DNA of 60,671 nt from Lachnospiraceae bacterium (GTDB lineage: Bacteria > Bacillota > Clostridia > Lachnospirales > Lachnospiraceae). The notes under the pieces were generated by a model. That model did no database searches. It worked only from the letters and a program-made list of their open reading frames with translations, and was not told where the DNA came from. Each line of letters opens with the position of its first letter. Within the stretch, counting starts at the first letter, position 1. Shown in pieces: positions 24,926 to 33,241 of this stretch. The position numbers and the translations under genes are program-made. Location of the stretch: NCBI GenBank assembly GCA_023663945.1, contig JAMPGL010000021.1, positions 1 through 60,671 of the forward strand. Reading direction: 5' to 3'.

Positions 24926-25792
24926 TTACTTGATATATTCCATTAATGTGCGGATACATTCCTTCGCGTCAATCGGCTTGGCAATGTGCGCATTCATTCC
25001 GCTCTCCCTGCTCCTCTGCACATCGCCGGAAAATACGTCCGCCGTCATAGCGATAATCGGGAGATTGCGGTCTTCGCGGTTCATGCCGCGGATTTCTCTG
25101 GCGGCCTCATAACCGTTCATGACGGGCATCCGAAGATCCATCAGGACAGCGTCATAATATCCAATCTCCGATGCTGTAAACATATCCACGCATTCCTTTC
25201 CGTTCTCTGCCCATTCCAGTTCCAGCCCAAACTCCCCGAGGGCTGCATCCGCCACTTCCCAGTTAATCTCAATATCCTCCGCAAGAAGGATTTTCCTCCC
25301 GTCCAAGGAGCCACTCACCGCTTCCGCACTGTCTGCGGTCCACTCCGCACGGGCTCCCGGCTCTTCCTGATTGTCATCCGCACTGTCGCAAAACTGTTTG
25401 GCATCATCCTCCGCCAGAATATTCCAAGGCGTAAGCTCCATATCTTCGGACAAAATACTTACATCAGGTATCTCATTAATCAACTCAAGCAGGCGCTTAC
25501 TAAAAAGTTTAATCTTATGCAGGCATTCTTCCACCCGGATGGTGTCTTCCGTATTCTTGAGGGCAATCTCCGTCATGCCGATAATTGCATTCATAGGCGT
25601 GCGGACATCATAGCTCATGCTGGAAAGAAAATCGTTTTGGAATCTGCCGGCAGCCGCCGCTTCACGCCGCGCCGCCTCCAATTCCCGGATTTTCTTTTGC
25701 GATAAGCGATAATACCAAAGGAAAACGCCAGTCATCAGGACTAAAATTACCGCAAAAACACTAATGATCACTACAATCTGCATACAATTCAA
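24926..25792 (-). CDS. Degenerate hybrid histidine kinase: HisKA without His or ATPase, fused to a receiver
   Basis: 288 residues: an N-terminal membrane helix (about 5-27), a coiled region, a HisKA-like dimerisation segment (about 50-110), and a receiver domain (about 165-287). Two features of a working kinase are missing. The phospho-acceptor position of the H-box is Tyr61 (SYDVRTPMNAIIG where SHDVRTPMN is usual; codon TAT for CAT), and no HATPase domain with N, G1 or G2 boxes lies between HisKA and receiver. The receiver is intact: the ILLAEDIEIN acidic pair, phospho-Asp219 in VLMDLRMPVMNG, Thr250 and Lys272. It may serve as a membrane-bound phosphate sink or scaffold; that is inference. 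Cotranscribed between the HD-GYP regulator and ldcA. Confidence 0.85.
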   Translation of the reverse strand: MNCMQIVVIISVFAVILVLMTGVFLWYYRLSQKKIRELEAARREAAAAGRFQNDFLSSMSYDVRTPMNAIIGMTEIALKNTEDTIRVEECLHKIKLFSKRLLELINEIPDVSILSEDMELTPWNILAEDDAKQFCDSADDNQEEPGARAEWTADSAEAVSGSLDGRKILLAEDIEINWEVADAALGEFGLELEWAENGKECVDMFTASEIGYYDAVLMDLRMPVMNGYEAAREIRGMNREDRNLPIIAMTADVFSGDVQRSRESGMNAHIAKPIDAKECIRTLMEYIK

Positions 25793-25804
25793 TCCTTATT
25801 TCAA

Positions 25805-26872
25805 TTATCTTTTATGCCCTGTGTCCTTTTCCGCCTTATTTAAGGCAGATTCAAACACTTTTAGTATCTTAGGGTTAAAGGCTCCGCATTCGCCGTTGTA
25901 AATCATGGATAACGCCGTCTCCCTGTCAAATTTCTTTTTGTATACCCGGTCTGAGGTCAGGGCGTCATATACGTCCACCAACGCCGTCACCTGCGCCCAG
26001 ATAGAAATCTCATCTCCGCAGATTCCATCCGGATACCCTCTTCCATCCCATTTTTCGTGATGATGCCGGCAAATATCATAAGCATAGCTGTATACTCCCG
26101 CATCCATAATATCCGGAATCTTACGCAGAATCTCACAGCCTTTGGTGGTATGCTGTTTCATAATATCAAATTCTTCCGCCGTCAGCCTGCCCGGCTTATT
26201 TAAAATCTGATCCGGGATAGAAATCTTTCCAATATCGTGAAGACATGCGGATGAGGCGATTTTATCAATCTCAGCATCCGGCATCCGGTATTCCTCGTAG
26301 GTATCGCTGACCTCCTTCATCAGTACGCCGGTCAGGTAAGAAACCCGTTTTACATGTTCCCCGGATTCCAGATCACGGAATTCAATGACTGATGCCAAAA
26401 CCTCTATCATGGACTTCATCAGTTCACTAAGCCGTGCCACCTGCTTGTCTACGATCTTTTCCAGCTGATGCCGATGCTCGTACAGCTCGATCACGCTGTT
26501 GACCCTGCATCGCAGGAATTGGGTCATGAAGGGCTTATTGATCACGTCGATTGCCCCAAGATCATAACTCTGCATCAGCATATCTTCGCTGTCTGCAGCC
26601 GTAATCATAAAGACCGGAGTCTCCTCAATCCGTCCTGTCCGATTCATCTCCCTAAGCACGTCCAGTCCGTTCACCTCCGGCATCAGCAGATCCAGAAGAA
26701 CTGCTGAAATGTTTTCATTGTGCGCTAAAATGTCAATTGCTTCTGCACCTGATCCGGTGTCGATGATGTGATAAGTGTCTTTGAATATTTCTGCCAAAAT
26801 CATCCGATTGATTTCAACGTCATCAACGATTAATAGTGTCTTTTCATCCGTTAATGTATTTGTTGCTGCCAC
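25805..26872 (-). CDS. Response regulator with HD-GYP phosphodiesterase domain
   Basis: 355 residues. The N-terminal receiver has acidic pair IVDDVEINR, phospho-Asp61 in LLDLLMPEVNG and Lys113 in NKPF. A helical linker leads to an HD-GYP domain (about 155-345) with LHDIGK (211-216), the His-rich RHHHEKWDGRGYPDG (269-283) and VDVYDALTSDR. Such proteins degrade cyclic di-GMP when phosphorylated or in response to a partner. It is the first gene of the operon with the degenerate hybrid kinase and LD-carboxypeptidase and has its own promoter. A genuine kinase partner is not in the window. Confidence 0.9.
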   Translation of the reverse strand: MAATNTLTDEKTLLIVDDVEINRMILAEIFKDTYHIIDTGSGAEAIDILAHNENISAVLLDLLMPEVNGLDVLREMNRTGRIEETPVFMITAADSEDMLMQSYDLGAIDVINKPFMTQFLRCRVNSVIELYEHRHQLEKIVDKQVARLSELMKSMIEVLASVIEFRDLESGEHVKRVSYLTGVLMKEVSDTYEEYRMPDAEIDKIASSACLHDIGKISIPDQILNKPGRLTAEEFDIMKQHTTKGCEILRKIPDIMDAGVYSYAYDICRHHHEKWDGRGYPDGICGDEISIWAQVTALVDVYDALTSDRVYKKKFDRETALSMIYNGECGAFNPKILKVFESALNKAEKDTGHKR

Positions 26873-26922
26873 GGTAACATCTTTCCTTTCCTTACTCTGT
26901 TTCCGCCTTTAATTTCGATAGG

Positions 26923-26951
26923 ATTTTACCATATAAGACCGGAAAAGTCAA
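26923..26951 (-). promoter_or_regulatory. Sigma-A promoter of the HD-GYP operon
   Basis: On the minus strand TTGACT (26946-26951), 17 bases and TAAAAT (26923-26928), about 50 bases before the gene. AAGGAAAG precedes its ATG. It lies just past the end of the AbiE pair, so the two modules are separately transcribed. Confidence 0.75.
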
Positions 26952-27043
26952 CGTTTGGCTGCTTCTGCTATTACGGGTATCATAAGGCAAAAATCCGTCA
27001 AGGAGTACGCTCATCTGTGTTGATTTCTGCTTCTTTCGCTTAT

Positions 27044-27952
27044 TCAATGAAACATACCGCTATCTGCTAAAGTGACCATTTCATCTATGACCTGCTCATA
27101 TTCGACCATATCATCCACAAAATATTCTGTAATACTAATATAATCCTGCCTGAAAAAATCCTGTTCACAAAATTTATGTATCAATGCAGGTATATCCACC
27201 CCTTCCTTTGCAGAAGGGCATATCATCATTCCTGCCCTATGCTTTCTGACCTCCTTAATCAGCCTGCTAAACTCTTCATTAAAAACTACATGTTCCTTTA
27301 ATTTATATAAGTCATATAAATGTCTGGAATATCTCTTTGATTTTCCCTGTATGTAATAGTCGCATAAAGCAAAAACCTTATCAATATATGTTCTGCTGAT
27401 TGACTGCAAATTCATTTCAAATGGCTCCAGCTCAAATTCCTTAATTAAATTCTGATTATCCAATTCCAAATATTGCCTTACATAACTATCTATATTTCCC
27501 CTTTCTGTCGGAAAAGAATAAGATGCTAATGCGGTTTCTACCTTAACACCTTCTGTTAAGCTGTTTTCCGCATATGTATCTAAGGGTTCATATTGAAATA
27601 TATAACAATTATAATCCTTATCACTTTCTATTTTATTCCAGTTTGAGATCGGCATATCAAGTTCTTCACTAATTTCCTTCATTACATTATATTTTAGCTT
27701 TTTTCTTCTAGCTTCTCCTAAATGTTCGGAAAAAGTAATGTCAATATCTTCCGAAAACCGTTTTATTACATGAAATCCCTTCGAAAGTGATGTGCCGCCT
27801 TTAAAAACACATTTGGCAGACTTTTGGGATAGAAGTTTTAAAATCATCGTGACATAATAATCCTTTTCTACCACCGCAACAGCCAAATTCATCTGAACCG
27901 CGGTATTTGTAATAACCTCTTGGAATAATTCCCTGTCTTCATGCAAATACAT
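27044..27952 (-). CDS. AbiEii-type nucleotidyltransferase toxin
   Basis: 302 residues with the nucleotidyltransferase motif of the AbiEii family: KGGTSLSKG near 51-59 and SEDIDI near 67-72, where Asp69 and Asp71 bind metal. Members of the MenA/AbiEii group inactivate cellular targets by nucleotide transfer to RNA. It overlaps the antitoxin gene by 14 bases. Together they form a type IV-like toxin-antitoxin or phage-abortive pair, sitting between spoIVB and the HD-GYP operon where spo0A would be expected. Confidence 0.88.
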   Translation of the reverse strand: MYLHEDRELFQEVITNTAVQMNLAVAVVEKDYYVTMILKLLSQKSAKCVFKGGTSLSKGFHVIKRFSEDIDITFSEHLGEARRKKLKYNVMKEISEELDMPISNWNKIESDKDYNCYIFQYEPLDTYAENSLTEGVKVETALASYSFPTERGNIDSYVRQYLELDNQNLIKEFELEPFEMNLQSISRTYIDKVFALCDYYIQGKSKRYSRHLYDLYKLKEHVVFNEEFSRLIKEVRKHRAGMMICPSAKEGVDIPALIHKFCEQDFFRQDYISITEYFVDDMVEYEQVIDEMVTLADSGMFH

Positions 27953-28559
27953 TTTCTAACCTCATCTCATAGATTGATTTATATACTTTCAACGGAAAAT
28001 AGCCAATATACTGGTCTACAGCATTCCTCGTAATCTGAAATTTCCTAATATATCCGGCAACCTGCTCCCTTGCGTTCTGCTCATCATCGCTGTATTCATC
28101 AATATCTTTCAGCAGTTCAAGTAATTGTAAAACAATATGGTTGCTCTCATTTATCTCGACAGGCGCCCTCCGGACTATATATACCCTGTTTCCCACAAAT
28201 ACCTCACGAACAATGGCTGCCATATTATTGCTGGTAATCTCCTCCTTCACAGGCACCTGCATAGAAATTCCCATCTTGTTTGCCAATGTGTGTCCGGCAT
28301 AATATCCCATGATACGCCCCATTCTGGAAATATATTTATATCGGGCAACAATATCTGGTGCAAGAGCTGTCATTCCTTTCAATCTGGACATTTGGGGGAT
28401 ATAATATATTCCCTGTTCATACCGTTTCACCTCTCCGCTATCCGTCAGCTTTTTAAACTTTTGCCTGATATAAGCATCTGACATTCCATCTATTTTTATA
28501 TCCTGTAGAAAGATTGGTTCTCCAGGATTATAATTTTCTTTTATATATTCAAACAGCAT
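27939..28559 (-). CDS. AbiEi-type antitoxin / transcriptional repressor
   Basis: 206 residues from the ATG at 28559, chosen for the GGAGG 5 bases upstream. The N-terminal winged helix (DAYIRQKFKKLTDSGEVKR, IYYIP) and the C-terminal part (YYAGHTLANKMGI) fit the AbiEi/DUF6088 antitoxin family. These repress their own promoter and counter the AbiEii toxin. An inverted repeat overlaps the transcription start region, consistent with autoregulation. Confidence 0.82.
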   Translation of the reverse strand: MLFEYIKENYNPGEPIFLQDIKIDGMSDAYIRQKFKKLTDSGEVKRYEQGIYYIPQMSRLKGMTALAPDIVARYKYISRMGRIMGYYAGHTLANKMGISMQVPVKEEITSNNMAAIVREVFVGNRVYIVRRAPVEINESNHIVLQLLELLKDIDEYSDDEQNAREQVAGYIRKFQITRNAVDQYIGYFPLKVYKSIYEMRLENVFA

Positions 28560-28590
28560 GTGTTCCTCCAAAATCCAAAGCGTAAATAAC

Positions 28591-28648
28591 AAATAATAAT
28601 ATTATATATTACTATTTGTATTATACTCATTCTTTTTCTGCACGTCAA
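28591..28648 (-). promoter_or_regulatory. abiE promoter and candidate dyad operator
   Basis: On the minus strand TTGACG (28643-28648), 17 bases and TATAAT (28620-28625). Immediately downstream 28591-28617 is an AT-rich inverted repeat (arms AAATAnTAATAT), placed to cover the start site. AbiEi antitoxins bind inverted repeats in their promoters, so this is the likely site. Confidence 0.65.
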
Positions 28649-28693
28649 TAAAAATGTCACGCGTCATTTTCATTGGAAGTTACAGAATATCCC

Positions 28694-30007
28694 TCAATGT
28701 ACCAGCATCTCCTCTATAAAAATCCCATACCCCTTAGTGGGATCCTGCACCAGAACATGAGTCACTGCGCCGATCAGTTTGCCGTCTTGAATGATGGGGC
28801 TTCCGCTCATCCCCTGCACAATGCCGCCTGTGACGGCAAGAAGCTCAGGATCCGTAATCTTGACCACAATTCCCCGGTTCACATTGTCGTTTTCCAGATT
28901 AATGTCCACGATCTCCACATCGTAAATCTCCGCCTCTCCTCCCAGCGAACAGATAATCTGAGCTTCCCCTTTCTTGATCTCCTGTTTTAATCCCAGAGGA
29001 AGATAATCGTAAACCGCGCTTTGCTCCGTCTCCGGCGTGCAGATTCCAAAAATTCCTTTTGCGGTATTATCGGTAATGCTTCCCATAATATTCTTGTCGT
29101 CATATTCAATAAAACCGGTAAGCTCCCCCGGTGCTCCGGTACTGCCCCTTGTAATCCCAATGATTTCCGTATGGTAGAGGGTCCCCTTTGCAAGGCTCAT
29201 AAGCGTTCCGGTGTCAATATCGTTAATCCCGTGCCCTAACGCCCCAAAACAGCCGTTTTCATCTATATAAGTCATTGTCCCTACCCCTTGGGCGTTATCC
29301 CGGACCCATATTCCCATCTTATATTCCCCGCTTTTATTTTGTTCCGGGCGCGCCTTAATTTTCAAAATAGATTCTCCTCTCTGCAGGGTAAAATATAGTT
29401 CCTGCCCTTCGCAGTGGTCGATCATTTCCACCAATTCCTTCTTTTCGTTGATTTCCTGATCGTTAATCTCCAAAATATAGTCTCCGGTCTGAAAAACGTA
29501 TTTTCCGGGGCTTAAAGTCTGTCCATCTTCACCTTCAAATTCTCCGATTCCTACAATTAAGACCCCTTTTGTTTTTACATAAATTCCAATCGGAATCCCT
29601 GCCGGTTTCAGCCGAATGTCCTGTATGACTTCAACATCCACCTCTTTTAGGGGAATCATTCCGAACAGCTTCAGGTACAGCTTATACTGGTCTACCTGAT
29701 TTGCCTTGACCACCACTGTCTTTCCAAAATCCACATGCAGGCTTTGCTGTGCGCTGGTATTCTGCCCGGCACTTCCGCTTGTTTCGATTGCCTCCCGATA
29801 CAATTCACCGGAGGCGGGCACGCGAAAATCCAGCGTCTGATCCATCCCCGCCTTGAGCATAATGGTAGAAGGGACACTGCTCCACATGGAATAATAGAGG
29901 GAGGCAAATACTGCGATAATACCCGCAGAGAGCAAAAAATATAAAGTTTTTTTATAGATACGCCGCCGGAAACCCTGCGGCTTTACCTGTTCTTCCACAA
30001 AATTCAC
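28694..30007 (-). CDS. spoIVB: SpoIVB serine peptidase
   Basis: Secreted from the forespore to trigger pro-sigma-K processing by cleaving SpoIVFA. 437 residues: a membrane helix (about 22-42), a PDZ domain (about 135-220), and an S55 peptidase domain with His259 in GALGHGINDI and Ser401 in VQGMSGSPIIQDGK. It follows recN by 183 bases, in the common Clostridia order. The gene that usually follows, spo0A, is replaced by the AbiE pair. Confidence 0.95.
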   Translation of the reverse strand: MNFVEEQVKPQGFRRRIYKKTLYFLLSAGIIAVFASLYYSMWSSVPSTIMLKAGMDQTLDFRVPASGELYREAIETSGSAGQNTSAQQSLHVDFGKTVVVKANQVDQYKLYLKLFGMIPLKEVDVEVIQDIRLKPAGIPIGIYVKTKGVLIVGIGEFEGEDGQTLSPGKYVFQTGDYILEINDQEINEKKELVEMIDHCEGQELYFTLQRGESILKIKARPEQNKSGEYKMGIWVRDNAQGVGTMTYIDENGCFGALGHGINDIDTGTLMSLAKGTLYHTEIIGITRGSTGAPGELTGFIEYDDKNIMGSITDNTAKGIFGICTPETEQSAVYDYLPLGLKQEIKKGEAQIICSLGGEAEIYDVEIVDINLENDNVNRGIVVKITDPELLAVTGGIVQGMSGSPIIQDGKLIGAVTHVLVQDPTKGYGIFIEEMLVH

Positions 30008-30088
30008 ATCCTTTTACCGCTCACATAAGAAAAGTGCATAGCAATTTTCTTATTCTGACAAAATTTCCTAATTAAATTAAATTAAAGG

Positions 30089-30117
30089 AAAAAGAGACAT
30101 ACGATTGCGTACATCTC
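30089..30117 (-). terminator. Intrinsic terminator after recN
   Basis: On the minus strand GAGATGTACG (30108-30117) pairs with CGTATGTCTC (30094-30103), with two G-U pairs and a 4-base loop, then TTTTTCC. It separates recN from spoIVB. Confidence 0.7.
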
Positions 30118-30190
30118 CTTTAGTATGTGAAAATATGAAAGAATCATTCTAAAAATTTAAGTAAAAATACCGGCACGGCATTCTGGGGAG

Positions 30191-31873
30191 TCATCCCTTC
30201 ACCGCTCTTGCGTTTTCCCTCATTTCTTTTGCATTTTCAAGCACGGCTCTGGTCATCTCTCCGCTTCCTAAAAGCCTTGCAAGTTCATTCAGGCTTTCTT
30301 CCTCGGTAAGCTTCCGGATTCCGGTCACCGTCCGTTCCCCGCTCAGTCCCTTTTCGATCAAGAAATGTCCATCCGCCATGGATGCAATCTGCGCCAAATG
30401 GGTAATGCAGATAATCTGATGATTTCCGGAAAGCCTTCCTAATTTTTCGGCAACCTTCCAGGCTGTTTTTCCGCTGATTCCGGTATCAATCTCGTCAAAA
30501 ATCAGCGTATCCGTCTCGTCCCGGTCGGCAGACACCGTCTTAAAGGCAAGCATAATGCGGGAAAGCTCTCCGCCGCTGGCAATCTGCCACAGCGGTCTTA
30601 CCGCCTCTCCGGGATTGGTCGAAATCAAAAACTCTACCTGATCATATCCTTCCTGAGTAAAATGTTCCTCCTCAGGCGTTACGGAAATGTCGAATTTCAC
30701 ATCCTGAAAATTCAAATCCGCCATTGCCTCCTTAAGCTTTGCGGAAAGCGGAGCCGCCGCTTTTTGACGAAGCTTGGATAATTCCTCACAGCAGGACAGG
30801 ATTTCCTTTTTACAGCGGGATTCTTTTGCTTTCAGCTGATCCATATATTCTTCAAAATGGCGCAGCCTCTCCAATTCTTCCGCCTTTTCCCCGGCGGAAT
30901 CGAGAACCGCTTCCAAGGTATTTCCATATTTATTTTTGAGATGGTTTATCACGTTAAGACGCTCTTCCAACGCCGCAAATTCCTCGCCGTCAAATTCCAA
31001 GCTGTCCTGATAGTCTGCCATAGAACGGTTAAAATCATTCAAAAGATTATCAATATCTGTAAGCTGTTCAATCAAAGGGTCAATTTCCTCGTCCATGCCT
31101 TTTAAGGACTTAAGTTCCCTCAGCGCATATCCTGCCGCCGCTCCGGCGCTGTTCTCCTCTTCATATCCGGTAAGTCCGTACACCAGCCCGATTGTCTCTT
31201 TCATTTTGCGGGAATTGACCATTTTGCGGTATTTCTTTTCGATCTGCTCATCCTCGGAGGGCGTAAGCGCCGCCGCTTCAATCTCCTGAACTTCAAATTC
31301 TAAAAGACGTATCTTTCCCTCCCGTTCTCTCTCGTCAAGGCTCTGCCTGTCCAATTCTTCCTTCGTATCCCTGTAATCGCTGATAAGCGCCTTCAGCCTG
31401 TGCTGAATGTCCTCCGCTTCCTCCCCCACATACGCATCTAACATCTTCCGATAAGAGGAAGGCTTTAATAGCGATTGATGCTCATGCTGTCCGTAAAGAT
31501 CCAAAAGGCAGGGGGCAAGCTTTTTAAGCTGGGAGGCGGAAACGCTTTCGCCGCACACCCGGCAGGTGCTTTTGCCGGGCATAATCTTCCGCTGCAGGAT
31601 AAGCGTATTTTCATCCTCAAGCGGCAGCTCCATCTCCCGAACCTGCCTGCACTGCTGTTCATTTAAAGAAAAGCTCAATTCAATCAGCGCATAATCCGCT
31701 CCGGCGCGAATATAATCCTTATCCGCCTTTGCACCCAGTGCCAGATTGATGGAGCCGATGATAACGGATTTACCTGCGCCGGTCTCTCCGGTCAGGATGT
31801 TCATTCCCCTGCCGAAAGTCACCTCCTGCTCATCAATCAGCGCAAGATTCTTTACATGTAAATTTTCAAGCAT
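30191..31873 (-). CDS. recN: DNA repair protein RecN
   Basis: SMC-like ATPase that recognises double-strand breaks. The ATG at 31873 (MLENLHVKNLALID) is the family start and gives 560 residues. Walker A is GETGAGKSV near 30-38; coiled coils fill about 155-360; the ABC signature and Walker B are in ASGGELSRIMLAFK and TLIFDEIDTGISG. It lies 35 bases after argR. Confidence 0.95.
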   Translation of the reverse strand: MLENLHVKNLALIDEQEVTFGRGMNILTGETGAGKSVIIGSINLALGAKADKDYIRAGADYALIELSFSLNEQQCRQVREMELPLEDENTLILQRKIMPGKSTCRVCGESVSASQLKKLAPCLLDLYGQHEHQSLLKPSSYRKMLDAYVGEEAEDIQHRLKALISDYRDTKEELDRQSLDEREREGKIRLLEFEVQEIEAAALTPSEDEQIEKKYRKMVNSRKMKETIGLVYGLTGYEEENSAGAAAGYALRELKSLKGMDEEIDPLIEQLTDIDNLLNDFNRSMADYQDSLEFDGEEFAALEERLNVINHLKNKYGNTLEAVLDSAGEKAEELERLRHFEEYMDQLKAKESRCKKEILSCCEELSKLRQKAAAPLSAKLKEAMADLNFQDVKFDISVTPEEEHFTQEGYDQVEFLISTNPGEAVRPLWQIASGGELSRIMLAFKTVSADRDETDTLIFDEIDTGISGKTAWKVAEKLGRLSGNHQIICITHLAQIASMADGHFLIEKGLSGERTVTGIRKLTEEESLNELARLLGSGEMTRAVLENAKEMRENARAVKG

Positions 31874-31908
31874 ACAGTTATGCCCCTTTCCGTACATTCT
31901 CCGCGCGC

Positions 31909-32361
31909 CTAATCGCCAATTGCCCTGCGGAGCTTCTCCATCACTACCTGCGTATCCTCTACCGTCCTCACCGCCATCATAATGGTGTCATCTCCGGCAA
32001 TGGAACCTACGATTTCCTTAAATTTCATCGCATCCACCGCGGCCGCCACCGCCATTGCCATACCGGACACGGTCTTAATCACCAGAATATTCTGCGCCAT
32101 GTCCATGGAGACAAACCCGTCCTTGAGAACGCGGATATATTTATCTCCCAAATGCCTGTCATCATGCTCTAAAATAGTGTACATCTGGTGCCCGTCCCCT
32201 AAAGGAATCTTGGAGAGCTTTAATTCCCTGATGTCTCTTGAAACGGTTGCCTGCGTCACCGCATATCCTGCTTCCGTCAGCTTATCCGCCAGCTCCTCCT
32301 GAGTTTCAATCTGGTACTGTTCTACTAATTCCTTGATTTTCTGATGTCTGCTCTTTTTCAT
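31909..32361 (-). CDS. argR: Arginine repressor ArgR/AhrC
   Basis: 150-residue arginine-responsive regulator. N-terminal winged helix (KELVEQYQIETQEELADKL, VTQATVSRDIRELKL) and C-terminal arginine-binding oligomerisation domain (GSIAGDDTIMMAVR near 120-133). It is 9 bases after nadK and 35 before recN, its standard place; no arg biosynthesis gene lies nearby, so it acts in trans. Confidence 0.95.
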   Translation of the reverse strand: MKKSRHQKIKELVEQYQIETQEELADKLTEAGYAVTQATVSRDIRELKLSKIPLGDGHQMYTILEHDDRHLGDKYIRVLKDGFVSMDMAQNILVIKTVSGMAMAVAAAVDAMKFKEIVGSIAGDDTIMMAVRTVEDTQVVMEKLRRAIGD

Positions 32362-32370
32362 AACTACTTC

Positions 32371-33225
32371 CTAATCACTCATTTTTTGATGAAGGGCTTC
32401 CACAAAACTCATCTGGCTGAGTTTGATGATCCCTGTTGTTTTGCGGGACTTTTTGATTTCCACCTTATCTCCCGCCCGAAGGGCTATCTTATGGCTTCCG
32501 TCAAAAATTGCTTCCACCTGCTGTCCCTCTTCCCCGTGCCCCGGTTCCAATTCAATCATCACCCGATCCTCCGGGGAGAGGACAATACTCCTGCTCTGCA
32601 TGGAATGCGGGCAGATTGGGGAAACCAAAATCAGGTTTGCCCTCGGCTCCACAATAGGTCCTCCCGCCGAAAGGCTGTATCCGGTGGAACCTGTGGGCGT
32701 TGCCACAATCACCCCGTCCGCATGGTATCGATGCAGAAACTGCCCATTCACATAAATATTAAAATTAATAATCTGCAAAGAACCCTTTCGGGTGATGACA
32801 ATGTCGTTAAGCGCTCTTGCCTCATCCTGCCAGGATGTGCCCGCCGGTCCCGTTCCGTAAAGCATCATCCGGTTTTCAATCTCATATTCATCCCGAATCA
32901 GCCGATCTAACGCCGACGCGGTCTCCGACACGCTGACCTCCGCCAGAAAACCCAGCGTCCCTAAATTAATTCCGAGGAAAGGGATTTCCATATCCACAAG
33001 GTCTGATGCTGCCTGCAGAAGGGTTCCATCTCCCCCCAACACAATCACACATTCCGTCTTATCATCTACTTTGGACCGATCCGTGTAGCCATCCTGCTTT
33101 TTGTTGTCACCTCCTGTGTCAATCACACAGGTTTTTCCTTGTTTTATCAGATAATCCCTGATAAAATATGTGACCTTCAAATCCGCATCCTTGGCTGGAT
33201 TGGTTATCACATAAAAATGATCCAT
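32371..33225 (-). CDS. nadK: NAD kinase
   Basis: Phosphorylates NAD to NADP. The motifs VLGGDGTLLQAA, NLGTLGFLAEV and TPTGSTGYSLSAGGPIV are all present. A longer frame upstream has in-frame ATGs at 33261 and 33237, but GGAG 8 bases before the ATG at 33225 and the family start (MDHFYVITNPAK) support 284 residues. It lies between tlyA and argR. Confidence 0.93.
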   Translation of the reverse strand: MDHFYVITNPAKDADLKVTYFIRDYLIKQGKTCVIDTGGDNKKQDGYTDRSKVDDKTECVIVLGGDGTLLQAASDLVDMEIPFLGINLGTLGFLAEVSVSETASALDRLIRDEYEIENRMMLYGTGPAGTSWQDEARALNDIVITRKGSLQIINFNIYVNGQFLHRYHADGVIVATPTGSTGYSLSAGGPIVEPRANLILVSPICPHSMQSRSIVLSPEDRVMIELEPGHGEEGQQVEAIFDGSHKIALRAGDKVEIKKSRKTTGIIKLSQMSFVEALHQKMSD

Positions 33226-33241
33226 CACACGCTCCATTCTG

